The position numbers were made by a program, and so were the translations under genes. This document shows positions 7,863 to 7,896 of a stretch of 7,896 nucleotides of DNA, in pieces (within the stretch, counting starts at the first letter, position 1; each line of letters opens with the position of its first letter). Under the pieces are notes generated by a model. It worked only from the letters and a program-made list of their open reading frames with translations. It ran no database searches and was not told the origin of the DNA. Origin of the DNA: an uncultured Bacilli bacterium (GTDB lineage Bacteria; Bacillota_I; Bacilli_A; RF39; UBA660); contig CARJCM010000057.1 in assembly GCA_948999435.1 (NCBI GenBank), positions 1 through 7,896 on the forward strand. Direction: 5' to 3'.

Positions 7863-7896
7863 TTAAACCCCTCTAACCTCACGATTAGTTTTTTTC
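7863..7896 (-). CDS. Possible C-terminal end of an upstream gene (partial)
   Basis: On the minus strand the first ten complete codons from the edge read KKTNREVRGV and end in TAA (plus-strand 7863-7865). A possible weak terminator and the promoter of the next gene follow. The stretch is more G+C-rich than the intergenic DNA beside it, as coding sequence here tends to be. Ten codons are too few to identify a family, and the same bases could instead be a small hairpin (CUAAUC, loop GUGA, GGUUAG). A neighbouring frame is open for longer (to a TAA near 7815) but has no coding character that I recognise. Confidence 0.3.
   Translation of the reverse strand, partial: KKTNREVRGV

Overview
The window is a very AT-rich stretch (by eye roughly a quarter G+C) from a low-GC bacterium of the Bacillota, or a related Bacilli/tenericute-like gut lineage. 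Three features point there: a Bacillus-type valyl-tRNA synthetase without a zinc knuckle, a T-box leader in front of it, and strong AGGAG-type ribosome sites. Every Trp in the three long reading frames is TGG, and no in-frame TGA interrupts about 2,430 codons, so the standard bacterial code applies rather than the Mycoplasma code. No species can be named.

All three complete genes lie on the minus strand, so transcription runs from right to left. At the right edge (7863-7896) there may be the last ten codons of an upstream gene, followed by a weak hairpin. Next, a promoter with an extended -10 box (7768-7796), overlapped by an 8-bp inverted repeat, precedes a 723-residue single-pass membrane protein. 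Its external part is two copies of a roughly 300-residue WG-repeat-like module. Five bases after its stop codon begins the promoter of a valine T-box riboswitch (leader about 5319-5527, GUA specifier), which controls valS (2765-5296). valS ends in a clean intrinsic terminator that overlaps its stop codon.

A separate gene (57-2657) follows. It encodes an 866-residue protein with an N-terminal winged helix resembling the AbiEi antitoxin N-terminal domain, a long helical and TPR-type middle, and a C-terminal pair of diverged 130-residue repeats. The last 56 bases at the left edge look compositionally different, may belong to another element, and contain no obvious terminator for this gene.

Only valS has a secure function. 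When uncharged tRNA-Val accumulates, the T-box antiterminator should form and valS should be expressed. The other two large proteins are unassigned. The 866-residue protein is the best candidate for something little described: it has an antitoxin-type DNA-binding head, but no AbiEii-like toxin lies beside it. I see no CRISPR array, tRNA, rRNA, complete insertion sequence or recognisable defence operon. No non-coding stretch exceeds about 300 bases; the longest, 5297-5567, is filled by the T-box leader and its promoter.
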